Part shown: piece after piece, positions 46,378 through 56,296 of the stretch
How positions within the stretch are numbered: the first letter of the stretch is position 1
How the letters are laid out: every line of letters starts with the position of its first letter
Assembly (NCBI RefSeq): GCF_000016285.1
Contig: NC_011989.1
Location: 809,001 to 873,000 of the forward strand
From: Allorhizobium ampelinum S4
Lineage (GTDB): Bacteria > Pseudomonadota > Alphaproteobacteria > Rhizobiales > Rhizobiaceae
Direction: 5' to 3'
Length of the DNA stretch: 64,000 nt
Program-made: the position numbers and the translations under genes
Notes under the pieces: generated by a model
Seen by the model: the letters and a program-made list of their open reading frames with translations, nothing else
What the model was told of the DNA's origin: nothing
Databases searched by the model: none

Positions 46378-46513
46378 GATGTCGTTACCCTGCGTTGACT
46401 GCCCTGTTCTATAGCCCGCAGACCGACAAAGGCAAATCCGGGTTTTTACCATTTACAGCCGCCTTGCGATTTGATCGGATGGGCTATCCGACCCATTCCC
46501 GAAGGACCCGCCC

Positions 46514-47470
46514 GTGACCTCATCCTTTCATCAGCCTGTCGATGCCGCTGAAGTGCCGCGTTTTGCCGGACATGCCACCTTCATGCGTCTGCCTGCCGTG
46601 ACCTCGGCGGAAGGGCTTGATATTGCGCTGATCGGCATTCCCTGGGATGGCGGCACCACCAACCGGGCCGGTGCCCGCCATGGGCCGCGCGAGGTCCGCA
46701 ACCAGTCCAGCCTGATGCGCCGGGTGCATCATGTCTCAAAAATCGAGCCGTTCATCCTTGCCAATATTGCCGATGTGGGGGATGTGACCGTCAACCCCAT
46801 CGACCTGATGCTGGCGCTTCAACAGATAGAAGACGGCGTGGCGGCGGTGGTTGCAGCGGGAGCCCTGCCGCTCTGCGCCGGGGGCGATCATTTGACGACA
46901 CTGCCGGTGCTACGGGCGGTGGCGAAATCTCAGCCAGTCGGGCTCATTCATTTCGATGCCCATTCCGATACCAATGACAGCTATTTCGGCGGCCAGCGCT
47001 TTACCCACGGCACGCCCTTTCGCCGCGCCATTGAGGAGGGCCTGCTCGATCCGAAACGCATGGTGCAGATCGGCATTCGCAGCTCCAATTACGAAGTCGA
47101 TGAACATCAATGGGCCAAGGACCAGGGCATCCGCATTATTTATATGGAGGAATTCGTCGCCCGCAGCGTGGCAGACGTGATGGCGGAAGCCCGCGCCATT
47201 GCCGGTGATGGCCCGACCTATGTCAGCTTCGATATCGACTGCATCGACCCATCGATGGCGCCTGGAACCGGCACACCGGAAATCGGCGGCTTCCTGACCC
47301 GCGAAGTGCAGGCCATGGTGCGGCTGCTGGAGGGCGTCAATATTGTCGGTGCCGATGTGGTGGAAGTCGCGCCACCCTTCGATGTCGGCGGTATGACGGC
47401 GCTGGCCGGTGCTACCATGATGTTTGAACTGCTCTGCGTTATGGCGAAAGTGGTGGCGGATCGGCGTTGA
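46514..47470 (+). CDS. speB: Agmatinase-like ureohydrolase
   Basis: Hydrolyses agmatine, or another guanidino compound, to urea and an amine with a binuclear Mn centre. The 318-residue protein carries all metal motifs: CAGGDHLT, HFDAHSDT and SFDIDCIDPSMAPGTGTPE. GIPWDGGTTNRAGARHGPRE is typical of the agmatinase/guanidinobutyrase branch. Which guanidine is used cannot be decided. It diverges from bioM. Confidence 0.9.
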   Translation: MTSSFHQPVDAAEVPRFAGHATFMRLPAVTSAEGLDIALIGIPWDGGTTNRAGARHGPREVRNQSSLMRRVHHVSKIEPFILANIADVGDVTVNPIDLMLALQQIEDGVAAVVAAGALPLCAGGDHLTTLPVLRAVAKSQPVGLIHFDAHSDTNDSYFGGQRFTHGTPFRRAIEEGLLDPKRMVQIGIRSSNYEVDEHQWAKDQGIRIIYMEEFVARSVADVMAEARAIAGDGPTYVSFDIDCIDPSMAPGTGTPEIGGFLTREVQAMVRLLEGVNIVGADVVEVAPPFDVGGMTALAGATMMFELLCVMAKVVADRR

Positions 47471-47530
47471 ACGCACTTTTTAAGAGAAAACCATCTTGAA
47501 CAAAAAGAGAACATACCCTATCGTCAGCTT

Positions 47531-48724
47531 ATGGCGATAGGGATAGACAACAGGACGGCACGGCGGATTTTTTTGGAGCGGCAGGGGCTTTCCCGGCCAC
47601 CGGGGCGAGCGTTGAACCGCCAGGGCCTGCTGGCGCTGATCACCGATCTCGGCTTTGTGCAGGTGGATAGTATCGGCACGGTGGAGCGGGCGCATCACCA
47701 GATCCTGTTTTCGCGCCATCAGACCTACCGGCGCGAAGATCTGACGGCATTGCTGGAGCAGGACCGGCTGCTGTTCGAGCATTGGACCCATGATGCCTCG
47801 ATCCTGCCTTCCGCTTTTTTCCCCTATTGGAAACACCGGTTCCGGCGCGAGGAAAGCCGGATTCTGGAGCGTTGGCGCAGTTGGCGCGAGCCGGGCTTCG
47901 AGGCAGCTTTCGAGGAAACCCACCGGCGGATTACCGAGGGCGGCCCGGCCTTGTCGCGGGACATGAAGGAAGGCGACCATAAATCCGGCGGCTGGTGGAA
48001 CTGGCATCCGTCGAAAACCGCGCTGGAATTTCTGTGGCGCACCGGCAAGCTATCGATTTCCGGTCGGGACAATTTTCAGAAGATCTATGACCTGACGGAG
48101 CGCTGCATTCTTCCGGACCATTTGCAGGCCGAGGTTACGCATGAAGCGTTCATCGATTGGGCCTGCCGCGAAGCGCTGATCCGGCTGGGTTTCGCCACGT
48201 CAGGTGAAATCGCCGCTTTCTGGAATCTGGTCAGCCCGCAGGAGGCAAAACTCTGGCTCGAGACCCATCGCGCCGAGCTTGAGGAGATCGAGATTGCCCC
48301 TGCCGATGGCGGAAAGCCGCGCTCTTCCTTCGCGCTGGCGGATCGGCTGGAAACACTGACCACTCCACCAGAGCCACCCGCCCGCATCCGCGTCCTCAGT
48401 CCTTTCGATCCTCTGATCCGCGATCGCGCTCGCACCGAGCGCCTGTTCGGCTTCTTCTACCGGATCGAGGTGTTCGTGCCGGAGCCGAAACGGCAATATG
48501 GCTATTACGTCTTTCCGCTGCTGGAAAGTGACCGGCTGATTGGCCGGATCGATATGAAGGCCAATCGCAAAGCTGGCACGCTGGATGTGAAACGGTTATG
48601 GTTGGAGCCGGGCATCAGGCCCTCAACCGGACGGTTGGAAAAGCTCGATCAGGAACTGGCAAGACTTGCCCGCTTTACCGGGGTGGAGACGGTGAGCTAC
48701 GGGGAGGGTTGGCTCAGTCCTTGA
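47531..48724 (+). CDS. YcaQ/AlkX-like crosslink-repair DNA glycosylase
   Basis: A 397-residue winged-helix protein (former DUF1006). E. coli YcaQ opens interstrand crosslinks by removing alkylated purines. Its catalytic QxD motif is visible as Q-V-D in LGFVQVDSIGTVERAHHQIL near residue 43. RILSPFDPLIRDRARTERLF-like and YYVFPLLESDRLIGRIDMK segments (the first reads RVLSPFDPLIRDRARTERLF) are family hallmarks. The 3' end overlaps the convergent cupin gene by 11 bp. Confidence 0.88.
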   Translation: MAIGIDNRTARRIFLERQGLSRPPGRALNRQGLLALITDLGFVQVDSIGTVERAHHQILFSRHQTYRREDLTALLEQDRLLFEHWTHDASILPSAFFPYWKHRFRREESRILERWRSWREPGFEAAFEETHRRITEGGPALSRDMKEGDHKSGGWWNWHPSKTALEFLWRTGKLSISGRDNFQKIYDLTERCILPDHLQAEVTHEAFIDWACREALIRLGFATSGEIAAFWNLVSPQEAKLWLETHRAELEEIEIAPADGGKPRSSFALADRLETLTTPPEPPARIRVLSPFDPLIRDRARTERLFGFFYRIEVFVPEPKRQYGYYVFPLLESDRLIGRIDMKANRKAGTLDVKRLWLEPGIRPSTGRLEKLDQELARLARFTGVETVSYGEGWLSP

Positions 48725-49172
48725 GCGGCTTGCCAGCGCGATCCGTGAGGATCTTCACAAAATTCACCTTGGTCATCATCATGTCCTTATCGGCATAATG
48801 GACAATCTCATCGGGAGAGCGGGTGCCGACCACCAGATAGACGCAATCCGCATTGGAGCGGTTTTCCAGGCAATGGCCAAGGGGAACACCGGCCTTGAAC
48901 GTCGCTGCATCGCCCGGCATCATCTCGGTGACCACGTCGCCCTCAAGCAAGGTGGCAGTCCCCGTGAGCATATAGATGAACTCGTCTTCCTGCTCATGCC
49001 AGTGTTTGTGAGACGAACGGGAGCCGGGCGGCAATGTTTCCAGGAGCGCGCCGAATTGTGTCAGGCCGCCCGCATCGCTTAAGCGCCGTGCACTGTAGGG
49101 GCCAAGTTCAGCGTTGATGCCCTCGGCGGTGCCAATATCCAAGGCGGCGTTTTCAGCTTTGATAACAGGCAT
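48714..49172 (-). CDS. Cupin domain protein
   Basis: A 152-residue single-cupin protein. The metal-binding motif is SSHKHWHEQEDEFIYMLTGT (His, His, Glu), with the second motif near PLGHCLENRSN. The fold is clear; the function (isomerase, dioxygenase, sensor) is not. It starts MPVIKAENAALDIGTAEG. It ends inside the last codons of the convergent glycosylase gene. Confidence 0.85.
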   Translation of the reverse strand: MPVIKAENAALDIGTAEGINAELGPYSARRLSDAGGLTQFGALLETLPPGSRSSHKHWHEQEDEFIYMLTGTATLLEGDVVTEMMPGDAATFKAGVPLGHCLENRSNADCVYLVVGTRSPDEIVHYADKDMMMTKVNFVKILTDRAGKPLKD

Positions 49173-49220
49173 GGTTTCCTCAACCGTTTATCAGTTGTTC
49201 CATACCGAGAGATAACGCAA

Positions 49221-49250
49221 AAAAGGGTGTGCCGCCACACACCCTTCTTT
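49221..49250 (-). terminator. Intrinsic terminator of the small gene at 49275-49580
   Basis: On the minus strand AAGGGTGTG (49246-49238) pairs with CACACCCTT (49231-49223) and is followed by TTTT. A textbook rho-independent terminator between the small gene and the cupin gene. Confidence 0.8.
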
Positions 49251-49274
49251 CGCATAGCCATGGCAAAGCCGTGG

Positions 49275-49580
49275 CTACTCCTCGTCCGTATCCATATATT
49301 CCAGATAATGCGCTTCGACCTGCTGGATCGGAGATGCTGCTTTTGCCTCGTCGATGGCCGCCGAGGCGCCGGTTTTCACACCAGCTGTTTTCTTGGTCGA
49401 ATCCAGGCTCCAGAGCGCGTTGGCCAGGGAGGCAGACAATAGCGTGCTGGTGGAATTTCCACCGGCAGAGCGCGAGCGGGGCGTGGTCGCAGACTCTACG
49501 GCAACATCTTCGACGCTGGACGCGCCATGAATGTAGCGGCTCTGATACTGTGAATTGCCAAGGCTGCTGTCGATCCTCAT
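49275..49580 (-). CDS. Small hypothetical protein
   Basis: A 101-residue hydrophilic, Ser/Ala/Thr-rich protein without a signal peptide (MRIDSSLGNSQYQSRYIHG). It ends in an acidic tail (EAHYLEYMDTDEE). Low-complexity middle (SRSAGGNSTSTLLSASLANA). An AAAGGG sequence before the ATG and a perfect terminator after the stop suggest it is real. I do not recognise the family. Confidence 0.6.
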   Translation of the reverse strand: MRIDSSLGNSQYQSRYIHGASSVEDVAVESATTPRSRSAGGNSTSTLLSASLANALWSLDSTKKTAGVKTGASAAIDEAKAASPIQQVEAHYLEYMDTDEE

Positions 49581-49818
49581 CGCAGGCCCTTTCTGTTCGC
49601 TTCGTTAACCCTTTATTAACGAACGAAGCTTGCGCGAGGCTTGCGTCAGATCCGGTTTTTCCGAGAAATTGTGGAGCCGGTAGGCATTTGCACTAGATCT
49701 AGTTTTATCAACATTTTCTACTGAAGAAAATACGAATTTCCCCACAATTTTGTTAGAATTTGTAAAGATCAATTCGAATTATACAACTATTCGGCGCGTG
49801 AGACCTGCAAGACTTGAA

Positions 49819-50397
49819 CTATACTACGGTGGGAAGCTTCGCCGACAGTGCCTTCAGGCAAAGCTCGAAAGCCGTCAGGTCGCTATAGAGCTGATCGGCT
49901 TGCGCCTGATGGGTAAAAATCGGCCCGCCACGGCGTTCGACCCCGCCATGCAGCATAAGATTTTCGATCATATCGAAATCCTCCAATGACAGACCATCCG
50001 GCCCGCGCTTGCGCTGATCAGGACCGAGCGTCACCTTGCCCTGATAAAATCCGGCGGTGCGGGCATAGTGATTGTCGGTGATGTTGGTATAGGCAGCGAC
50101 GAGCTTGCCCTGCGCGCACATATAGCCCAGCTCGAAAGCCGTGCCGGGATCGGCGGCAATGCCACGAAATGGGGTGAGATTGGCGATCACCCCATCGGCC
50201 CGGTTCATCATATCCTCATCGACGGCACTGATTTTCAACCCGAACGCATGCAAGGTCGGGGCCGGTTCAATGGAAATATCGCCGGGGCAGATCGGCTCGA
50301 ACCCATAGGCCCGTGTCATCGCCGCCTTGGCATCGAGCACTTCGCGGGCATCGGCCAGAAACACTTCGGGACCGGCGAGATAAAGCTTCAGTGACAT
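49819..50397 (-). CDS. Nucleoside 2-deoxyribosyltransferase family protein
   Basis: A 192-residue enzyme of the NDT/DUF4406-like fold that transfers or removes 2-deoxyribose from nucleosides. Visible are the start LKLYLAGPEVFLADAR, the phosphate/substrate loop MMNRADGVIANLTPFRG and the ADPGTAFELGYMCAQGK segment with the catalytic Glu. ATG 50397 follows AGGAA by 8 bases; the frame is open to 50433. Whether it transfers bases or only hydrolyses is unclear. Confidence 0.88.
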   Translation of the reverse strand: MSLKLYLAGPEVFLADAREVLDAKAAMTRAYGFEPICPGDISIEPAPTLHAFGLKISAVDEDMMNRADGVIANLTPFRGIAADPGTAFELGYMCAQGKLVAAYTNITDNHYARTAGFYQGKVTLGPDQRKRGPDGLSLEDFDMIENLMLHGGVERRGGPIFTHQAQADQLYSDLTAFELCLKALSAKLPTVV

Positions 50398-50486
50398 GGA
50401 TTGGGTTCCTGAAAAACTCATTTCTCCGCGCAACCTTGCTGTGCGAGACCTTATGATGCGCGTATAATCATGGGTATGGCTAGGCT

Positions 50487-51587
50487 TCAGGCGATCTCGG
50501 TTTCCGAAATCTTGATGCCAAAGCCCTCCAGGCCGACGTAATGGCGTTCACGCGAGGCCATCAGCCGGATCGAGGTGACGCCGAGATCTTTCAGGATCTG
50601 GGCGCCGAGGCCGATTTCCAGCCATTCGCTTTCGCGCGTCTGGGCTTCCTGATGGGCCTCGCGGTCATGCATGCCTCCCCTGGCCGTCGTGGAGGCGCCA
50701 ACCCCGACGGAGCCTTCGCGCAGATAAACGATAATGCCGCGGCCTTTTTCTGCGATCCGTTTCAGCATGCTATCGATCTGGCGGGCGCCGCCGAACACAT
50801 CGGCACCAACATTTTCCAGATGCAGACGCACTGGAATATCGACGCCGTCGCGGATGTCACCGAACACCACCGCCAGATGCTGCATCGGATCCCAGGGTAG
50901 GGAATAGGCATGGGCCTTGGCCGGGCCATAAGCCGTCTGGATCTCGAATGTCGACATCAGCTGGATCAGGGTTTCCTTGCGCTGGCGATAGGCAATCAAG
51001 TCGGCGACCGAGATCTGTTTCAGCTTGTGCTTTTCGGCAAAGGCCGAGACCTGCGGGCCGCGCATCACCGTGCCGTCGTCATTGACCATTTCCGAGATCA
51101 CGCCGATCGGCGGCAGGTTGGCCAGCCGGCAGAGATCGACGGCTGCTTCCGTATGGCCTGACCGCATCAACACGCCACCTTCGCGCGCCACCAGCGGGAA
51201 AATATGGCCGGGGCGGACGAAATCGGCGGGACCGACATTGGGATTGGCGAGATTGCGAACTGTGAGCGTCCGGTCATCAGAGGATATGCCGGTCGTGGTT
51301 CCATGCTTGAAATCGACGCTGACCGTAAAGGCTGTCGTATGGGCGCTGTCGTTTTCGGCGACCATGGCCGACAGGTTCAGCCGCTTGGCTTCCTCCTTCG
51401 GCATTGGGGTGCAGACGATGCCTGACGTATGGCGGATGATGAAGGCCATCTTCTCCGACGTGCAATGCACGGCGGCAACGATCAGGTCACCTTCGTTCTC
51501 GCGGTCGTCGTCATCGGTGACGATAACGATTTCACCGGCTTCAAAAGCCCGGATAGCGTCAACGACACGGGTCTGCTCATAGGTCAT
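50487..51587 (-). CDS. ribB: 3,4-dihydroxy-2-butanone-4-phosphate synthase with decayed GTP cyclohydrolase II domain
   Basis: Converts ribulose 5-phosphate to the four-carbon riboflavin precursor. The 366-residue protein has an intact RibB domain (DDDDRENEGDLIVAA near residue 26) over the first 205 residues. The C-terminal half still folds like RibA, but the zinc-binding cysteines are gone: where RibA has a C-x-G-D-V-F-G-S-x-x-C-x-C type loop, it reads LENVGADVFGGARQID (about 257-272). RQEGRGIGL has become REGSVGVGA. This is the RibBX form reported in some proteobacteria. ATG 51587 follows AAGGAAAT. It is 11 bp downstream of aroC. Confidence 0.92.
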   Translation of the reverse strand: MTYEQTRVVDAIRAFEAGEIVIVTDDDDRENEGDLIVAAVHCTSEKMAFIIRHTSGIVCTPMPKEEAKRLNLSAMVAENDSAHTTAFTVSVDFKHGTTTGISSDDRTLTVRNLANPNVGPADFVRPGHIFPLVAREGGVLMRSGHTEAAVDLCRLANLPPIGVISEMVNDDGTVMRGPQVSAFAEKHKLKQISVADLIAYRQRKETLIQLMSTFEIQTAYGPAKAHAYSLPWDPMQHLAVVFGDIRDGVDIPVRLHLENVGADVFGGARQIDSMLKRIAEKGRGIIVYLREGSVGVGASTTARGGMHDREAHQEAQTRESEWLEIGLGAQILKDLGVTSIRLMASRERHYVGLEGFGIKISETEIA

Positions 51588-51598
51588 GATCGATTTCC

Positions 51599-52693
51599 TT
51601 ACTTCAAACGACCGGTTTGGCCACGGTCGCGCAGATAATGATCCGCCAGCGCACACGCCACCATCGCCTCGCCAACCGGCACGGCCCGGATGCCGACGCA
51701 AGGGTCGTGGCGGCCCTTTGTGCGAATATCGACATTCCGGCCTTGCGAATCGATCGACTGGCGTTCGGTGAGGATGGACGAGGTCGGCTTGATGGCAAAC
51801 CGCGCCACAATGGGCTCGCCGGTGGAAATCCCGCCGAGAATGCCGCCGGCATGGTTGGACAGGAAAATCGGCTGCCCGTCATTGCCCATGCGCATCTGAT
51901 CGGCATTTTCCTCGCCGGTGATTTCGGCGGCACCAAAGCCATTGCCGATTTCAACACCCTTGACGGCATTGATCGACATCAGCAGCGCGGTAATATCCTG
52001 GTCCAGCTTGGCATAGATCGGTGCGCCCAGCCCGGCTGGTACGCCTTCGGCCACCACCTCCACCACGGCACCAACCGAGGAGCCCTGCTTGCGGATCTGG
52101 TCGAGATAGTCTTCCCAGACGGGGACGATCTTCGGGTCCGGCGCAAAGAACGGGTTATTATCAACCTCGCTCCAATCCCAGTTGGCGCGATCGATCTTGT
52201 GGGTGCCGATCTGCACCAGCGCGCCGCGGATGGTGACGCCGGGCAGAACCAGGCGGGCAATGCCGCCCGCTGCCACCCGCGCTGCCGTTTCGCGCGCCGA
52301 GGAGCGTCCGCCACCGCGATAATCTCGAATGCCATATTTCAGGTCGTAGGTATAATCGGCATGGCCGGGGCGATATTGCTGAGCGATTTCGCCGTAATCC
52401 TTGGATCGCTGGTCGGTATTTTCGATCATCAACGAAATCGGTGTGCCGGTGGTGATCATCGAGCCATCGTCCTGCGGCATGACGCCGGAGAGCACTTTGA
52501 CCAGATCGTCTTCGCGCCGCTGGGTGACGAACCGCGACTGGCCGGGCTTGCGCTTGTCGAGCCAGACTTGCAGGTCTTCGAGTGTGAATTTCAGGCCGGG
52601 GGGACAACCGTCCACCACTGCGCCAAGGGCTGGACCATGGCTTTCGCCCCAGGTGGTGACACGGAAAAGGTGACCGAAACTATTATGCGACAT
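51599..52693 (-). CDS. aroC: Chorismate synthase
   Basis: Makes chorismate from EPSP, the last shikimate pathway step, using reduced FMN. The 364-residue protein opens [20 protein letters not shown] and has [20 protein letters not shown] then [16 protein letters not shown], and [16 protein letters not shown], all conserved. It lies upstream of ribB in an apparent operon, which pairs FMN-dependent AroC with a riboflavin enzyme. Confidence 0.97.
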   Translation of the reverse strand: MSHNSFGHLFRVTTWGESHGPALGAVVDGCPPGLKFTLEDLQVWLDKRKPGQSRFVTQRREDDLVKVLSGVMPQDDGSMITTGTPISLMIENTDQRSKDYGEIAQQYRPGHADYTYDLKYGIRDYRGGGRSSARETAARVAAGGIARLVLPGVTIRGALVQIGTHKIDRANWDWSEVDNNPFFAPDPKIVPVWEDYLDQIRKQGSSVGAVVEVVAEGVPAGLGAPIYAKLDQDITALLMSINAVKGVEIGNGFGAAEITGEENADQMRMGNDGQPIFLSNHAGGILGGISTGEPIVARFAIKPTSSILTERQSIDSQGRNVDIRTKGRHDPCVGIRAVPVGEAMVACALADHYLRDRGQTGRLK

Positions 52694-52835
52694 ATGCTGA
52701 AACCGGGTCCGCTTTGCCAGGGGATAAGCCCTGCCTTTTACAAGGCCCCACTCTTAGTAGAAAAGCTGCGAGCGTGAAAAGCCTTTCTTTGCGGCAATGG
52801 CGCAAAAACCGGAAAAGCTTTGCGTGAATTGGGGC

Positions 52836-55800
52836 TTATGACGCCATCTGGCGGTCTGTCTGCAAGGCGAAACGGCCGAATTCCTCGAAGGGGAGTGGTT
52901 TTGCAAAAGCGTAGCCTTGCAAGAGGTCGCAGCCCAATTCGCGCAGGATCTGGGCATGGGCGGTGCTTTCGACGCCCTCGGCCACGGTTGCCACTCCAAG
53001 AGAGCGGGCGATGTCGATGATCGAGCGCACCATGGCCCGTTCCCGGCTGGAATTGAGCAGGGGCATCACCAATTGCCGGTCGATCTTCAGCCGCTTGGGT
53101 TGCAGTTTCAAAAGGCTGATGATCGAGGTGTGGCCCGTGCCGAAGTCGTCGATCTCGATGTCGATGCCCAGCGCCTTGATCCGCTCGATATTGGTGGTGG
53201 CAATATCCTCGCTTTCATCGAGAAAGATCGATTCGACCAGTTCGAAGGAAATTTCGCCGGGTGAAATGCTGAGACTTTCCAGCGTCTCGATCAGCCCGGC
53301 ATCATGCAGGCGGCGGGAAGAGACATTGACGGAAATCTTGGGCAGTTTCACCCCCATGGCGGCCCATCGCATCTTGTCCTTCAACGCCAGTTCCAGCACG
53401 ATCTGGTCGATCCGCGCCATGACATTCAGGTCTTCCGCCACTTTCAGGAAGCTGTTGCTGGGCAGGATGCCGCGGGTTGGATGCTGCCAGCGGACCAGCG
53501 CCTCGGCGCCGACCAGTTCCATGCTGTTGGCGCAGAATTGCGGCTGGTACCAGGCGGTGATCTCGTCATTTTCAAGGGCATGCAGCAATTCGTCGGCAAT
53601 GCGCTTCGAACTGACAATATTGGCCTGGAGATTGTCCGTGAAGAATTGGAAACAGTTGCGGCCCTGCCGCTTGGCCTCGTAAAGCGCCAGATCGGCATTG
53701 ATCAGGATCTTGCGGGCATCGGTTCGCAGTCCCTTGGCCTCGGCAATGCCGATGGAAACGCCGCAGCGACAGATGAAGCCCTCGAAATCCACGGGTATGT
53801 TGATGTCCTGGATGATGCGTTCGGCAAGCTCGGCGGCGGCCTTGGCATCGATTGGCCCATGCAGGAGAACGACGAATTCGTCTCCGCCAATCCGCGCCAC
53901 CAGATCGCCGCTGTTCATGTGGCGTGACAGAACCCGTGCCGCATTGACCAGCATGGCATCGCCAGCGGCATGGCCCAGCGTGTCGTTGATTTCCTTGAAC
54001 CGATCCAGATCGAGATGCAGAATGGTGAAGCGGCTTCTGTTTGCCTGGGACTGCCGCGTCAGGCTATCCAGGGCGATATCCAGCTTGCGACGATTGGCAA
54101 GGCCGGTCAGTGGATCATGCAAGGCATTGAATTCGATCCGGTTCTTGGTCAGTTCAAGCTCGATATTGCGCGCTTCCGCCTCGGCCTTCGCCGTGCGCAA
54201 TTCTTCTGTCAGCAGCACGTCGGCCGTCACATCGAAGCTGATGCCGATCAGCTTTTTGCGTCCGTTACGGTCGACATGCACCTGACCAACGGAGCGCACC
54301 CAGCGTGTGCCGCCCTGGTCCAACAATACCCGCTGGCTGGTGTTGAGGCGCGTATGCTGCTTTACCGCGTTGCGTGCGGCCTCCATCAACATTTCGTGGT
54401 CGTCTTTATGGATCTTGCTCAGCCACAATGCGTCGGTGATATGACTGCTGGTGGCCGGAATATTATAGAGATAGCACATGCGTTCGTCCCAGACGGTGTG
54501 GCCTGTGGAAAAATCATGTTCCCAGACGCCGCAGCCATAGGAATCCAGCGCCAGTTCAAACCGATAGGACAGGCTTTCCAACTGCTGCTCTCGGATGGAC
54601 AACTCGTCCAGGGCCAGTTCCAGCTCCGCATTCTTGATGTCTGAGCTCTCCTTGGCAGCTCGGAGGTCATTTTGCATGGCGACATCGGCAGTAATGTCCC
54701 AGACGAGACCCGTCACCCGGTTATGCCCGGAGGCATCCGCATGGCTGCCGACGGAGCGCAAGGTGCGGATCACGCCGCTCTCCAGCACGACCCGGTAATC
54801 CTGGCTGTTTTCGCCTTGCTGGCAGGCCATAACATGGGCTTTCGCCTTGGCGCGGTCTTCCGGATGCACGGTTTCCAACCAGCGGGTCATGTCCTGATCG
54901 AGATCGCCGCCGCTGCCTGATCCATGCAATTGTGCGGCACGGCTGTCTTGATGGAGGGTCGGATTGCCGGTTGCAAGTTCCCACATGCCGATATTGGAAC
55001 TGTCCATTGCCAGTTCGAAACGCCGGGTCAAGGCCCGGTACTTGTCTTCCATCTGCTGGAGCGCACGCCGGCGTTTGGCACGGGAGATGAAAAGCATTGC
55101 TATGCCGCAAAGCGGTGCTGCAAAAGCCAGATCCACGGCAACCAGCGTCATGACGAAATTACTGTGATCCTGCGGCTTCTGCTGCCAGCCTGCCCGGGGG
55201 CGGCCATACACTTGCAGCGTCCCGCCTTGAAGCGCCATGGTCAGTATTTCCGGGTTTTCCCCGGTGATGTTCTGCTTGACCAAATCCGGCCTGGCCAAAT
55301 CCTCAGTCGCGAGCGACGGGCTACCAAAAACAGTGCGCGTACCGGATGCGGTCTGCACCATGACGGCAATCTCGATAGCCGGTCCGTTGCCGACCGGAGC
55401 GGTGGCGCCATCGGCGATGGCGGACTGGATGAATTTGGCGGTATCCAGAATGGCACGGACATGGATAGGGGAGGGCGTCACATCGGCGGCGGTGAGATCC
55501 AGTTGCAATTGCCCGTCATCCAGCAATAGCATATCCGTGTCCGAATCCGAACCGATCGTCATGCTGGTCCGGGGGGAGAGCCCTTGCTGCGTCCACACCT
55601 GTTCTATGACAGTGCCGCGGGCCAGCGCCAAAGCTCGAAATTCCGGACGTTCCCTTAGAATACCGCGAACAAGCCCCTCCGTTTGTGGCGAGGCCAAAGC
55701 GCCTTCAAGCGGTGACAATGCATGGACAAGATGCCGAAGCGCGAAGAAATTCTCCTCGGTTCTTTGGGTCATCATCCCGCTGACCCGCTGCAGGTCCGCT

Positions 55801-55961
55801 TGGACTTGCCTGCGCAATTGGCCGCGGTAGTCGGTGATATTGAGATAACCGATATAGGCAAGCAGGCTTGTCAGCAGGACAAACGCCAGGGCCAATAACG
55901 CCATCGCCACATTGCTGGAACGGCGTGTTTGGAGATCGGCGGGATTTACGAATTCTGTCAT
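52836..55961 (-). CDS. Membrane GGDEF-EAL protein with two PAS domains
   Basis: A 1041-residue cyclic-di-GMP protein. Helix 1 is at about 17-40, an extracytoplasmic domain spans about 41-250, and helix 2 is near 265-290. PAS domains follow at about 330-440 and 470-585. The GGDEF domain has an intact RIGGDEFVVL (motif at about 690-694), so cyclase activity is possible. The inhibitory RxxD site reads NSGD, so product inhibition is probably lost. The EAL domain has EALVR (about 816-820), later EISFELVESIFLDESEDIA and DDFGTGHTS, so phosphodiesterase activity is also possible. AGGATA precedes ATG 55961. Confidence 0.94.
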   Translation of the reverse strand: MTEFVNPADLQTRRSSNVAMALLALAFVLLTSLLAYIGYLNITDYRGQLRRQVQADLQRVSGMMTQRTEENFFALRHLVHALSPLEGALASPQTEGLVRGILRERPEFRALALARGTVIEQVWTQQGLSPRTSMTIGSDSDTDMLLLDDGQLQLDLTAADVTPSPIHVRAILDTAKFIQSAIADGATAPVGNGPAIEIAVMVQTASGTRTVFGSPSLATEDLARPDLVKQNITGENPEILTMALQGGTLQVYGRPRAGWQQKPQDHSNFVMTLVAVDLAFAAPLCGIAMLFISRAKRRRALQQMEDKYRALTRRFELAMDSSNIGMWELATGNPTLHQDSRAAQLHGSGSGGDLDQDMTRWLETVHPEDRAKAKAHVMACQQGENSQDYRVVLESGVIRTLRSVGSHADASGHNRVTGLVWDITADVAMQNDLRAAKESSDIKNAELELALDELSIREQQLESLSYRFELALDSYGCGVWEHDFSTGHTVWDERMCYLYNIPATSSHITDALWLSKIHKDDHEMLMEAARNAVKQHTRLNTSQRVLLDQGGTRWVRSVGQVHVDRNGRKKLIGISFDVTADVLLTEELRTAKAEAEARNIELELTKNRIEFNALHDPLTGLANRRKLDIALDSLTRQSQANRSRFTILHLDLDRFKEINDTLGHAAGDAMLVNAARVLSRHMNSGDLVARIGGDEFVVLLHGPIDAKAAAELAERIIQDINIPVDFEGFICRCGVSIGIAEAKGLRTDARKILINADLALYEAKRQGRNCFQFFTDNLQANIVSSKRIADELLHALENDEITAWYQPQFCANSMELVGAEALVRWQHPTRGILPSNSFLKVAEDLNVMARIDQIVLELALKDKMRWAAMGVKLPKISVNVSSRRLHDAGLIETLESLSISPGEISFELVESIFLDESEDIATTNIERIKALGIDIEIDDFGTGHTSIISLLKLQPKRLKIDRQLVMPLLNSSRERAMVRSIIDIARSLGVATVAEGVESTAHAQILRELGCDLLQGYAFAKPLPFEEFGRFALQTDRQMAS

Positions 55962-55982
55962 TATCCTGCCATACACATTATA

Positions 55983-56053
55983 CCGAGGCATCGAAGATGC
56001 TCACACATCTTCGGCTGATAAGAATTTCTGATATCTCACATACATCTGAGACG
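55983..56053 (+). repeat. Intergenic repeat family C, copy 3 (partial)
   Basis: Starts CGAGGCATCGAAGATGC, then CACATCTTCGGC, AAGAATTTCTGATATCTCA, and ends CATCTGAGACG. It aligns with the first 70 bp of 56453-56578 and with 28717-28753. Confidence 0.6.
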
Positions 56054-56296
56054 TTGTACTCGGCTATTTATTCTGCCTGAAACATCTGATGCTATGCTTT
56101 GATCTTAGGTAATATGATATTGTAACGGTTGTTAATTTAGCATTTATATTAGTTGAAATCAGTGGGATTTAAAAGGTATCGTCAATAAAACGTGAGGGAG
56201 GGGATGGTGCTGTTCATGACTGAAACATTGGTGCAGGACAGTCTGCTGTGTTCAGTGGTGGGAATGCTTGCATCCGCCTTTGTGGATGGCTTTTGA

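Noticed and set aside
46378..46513. BioR operator upstream of bioMNY
   Set aside because: The nearest sequence (TTCTATAGCC) differs too much from the TTATNNATAA type box to be claimed.
51588..51598. FMN riboswitch before ribB
   Set aside because: Only 11 bp separate aroC and ribB, too short for the aptamer; none of its conserved sequence is visible.
51617..52777. A 386-codon plus-strand frame
   Set aside because: Antisense to aroC, which is complete and fully conserved.
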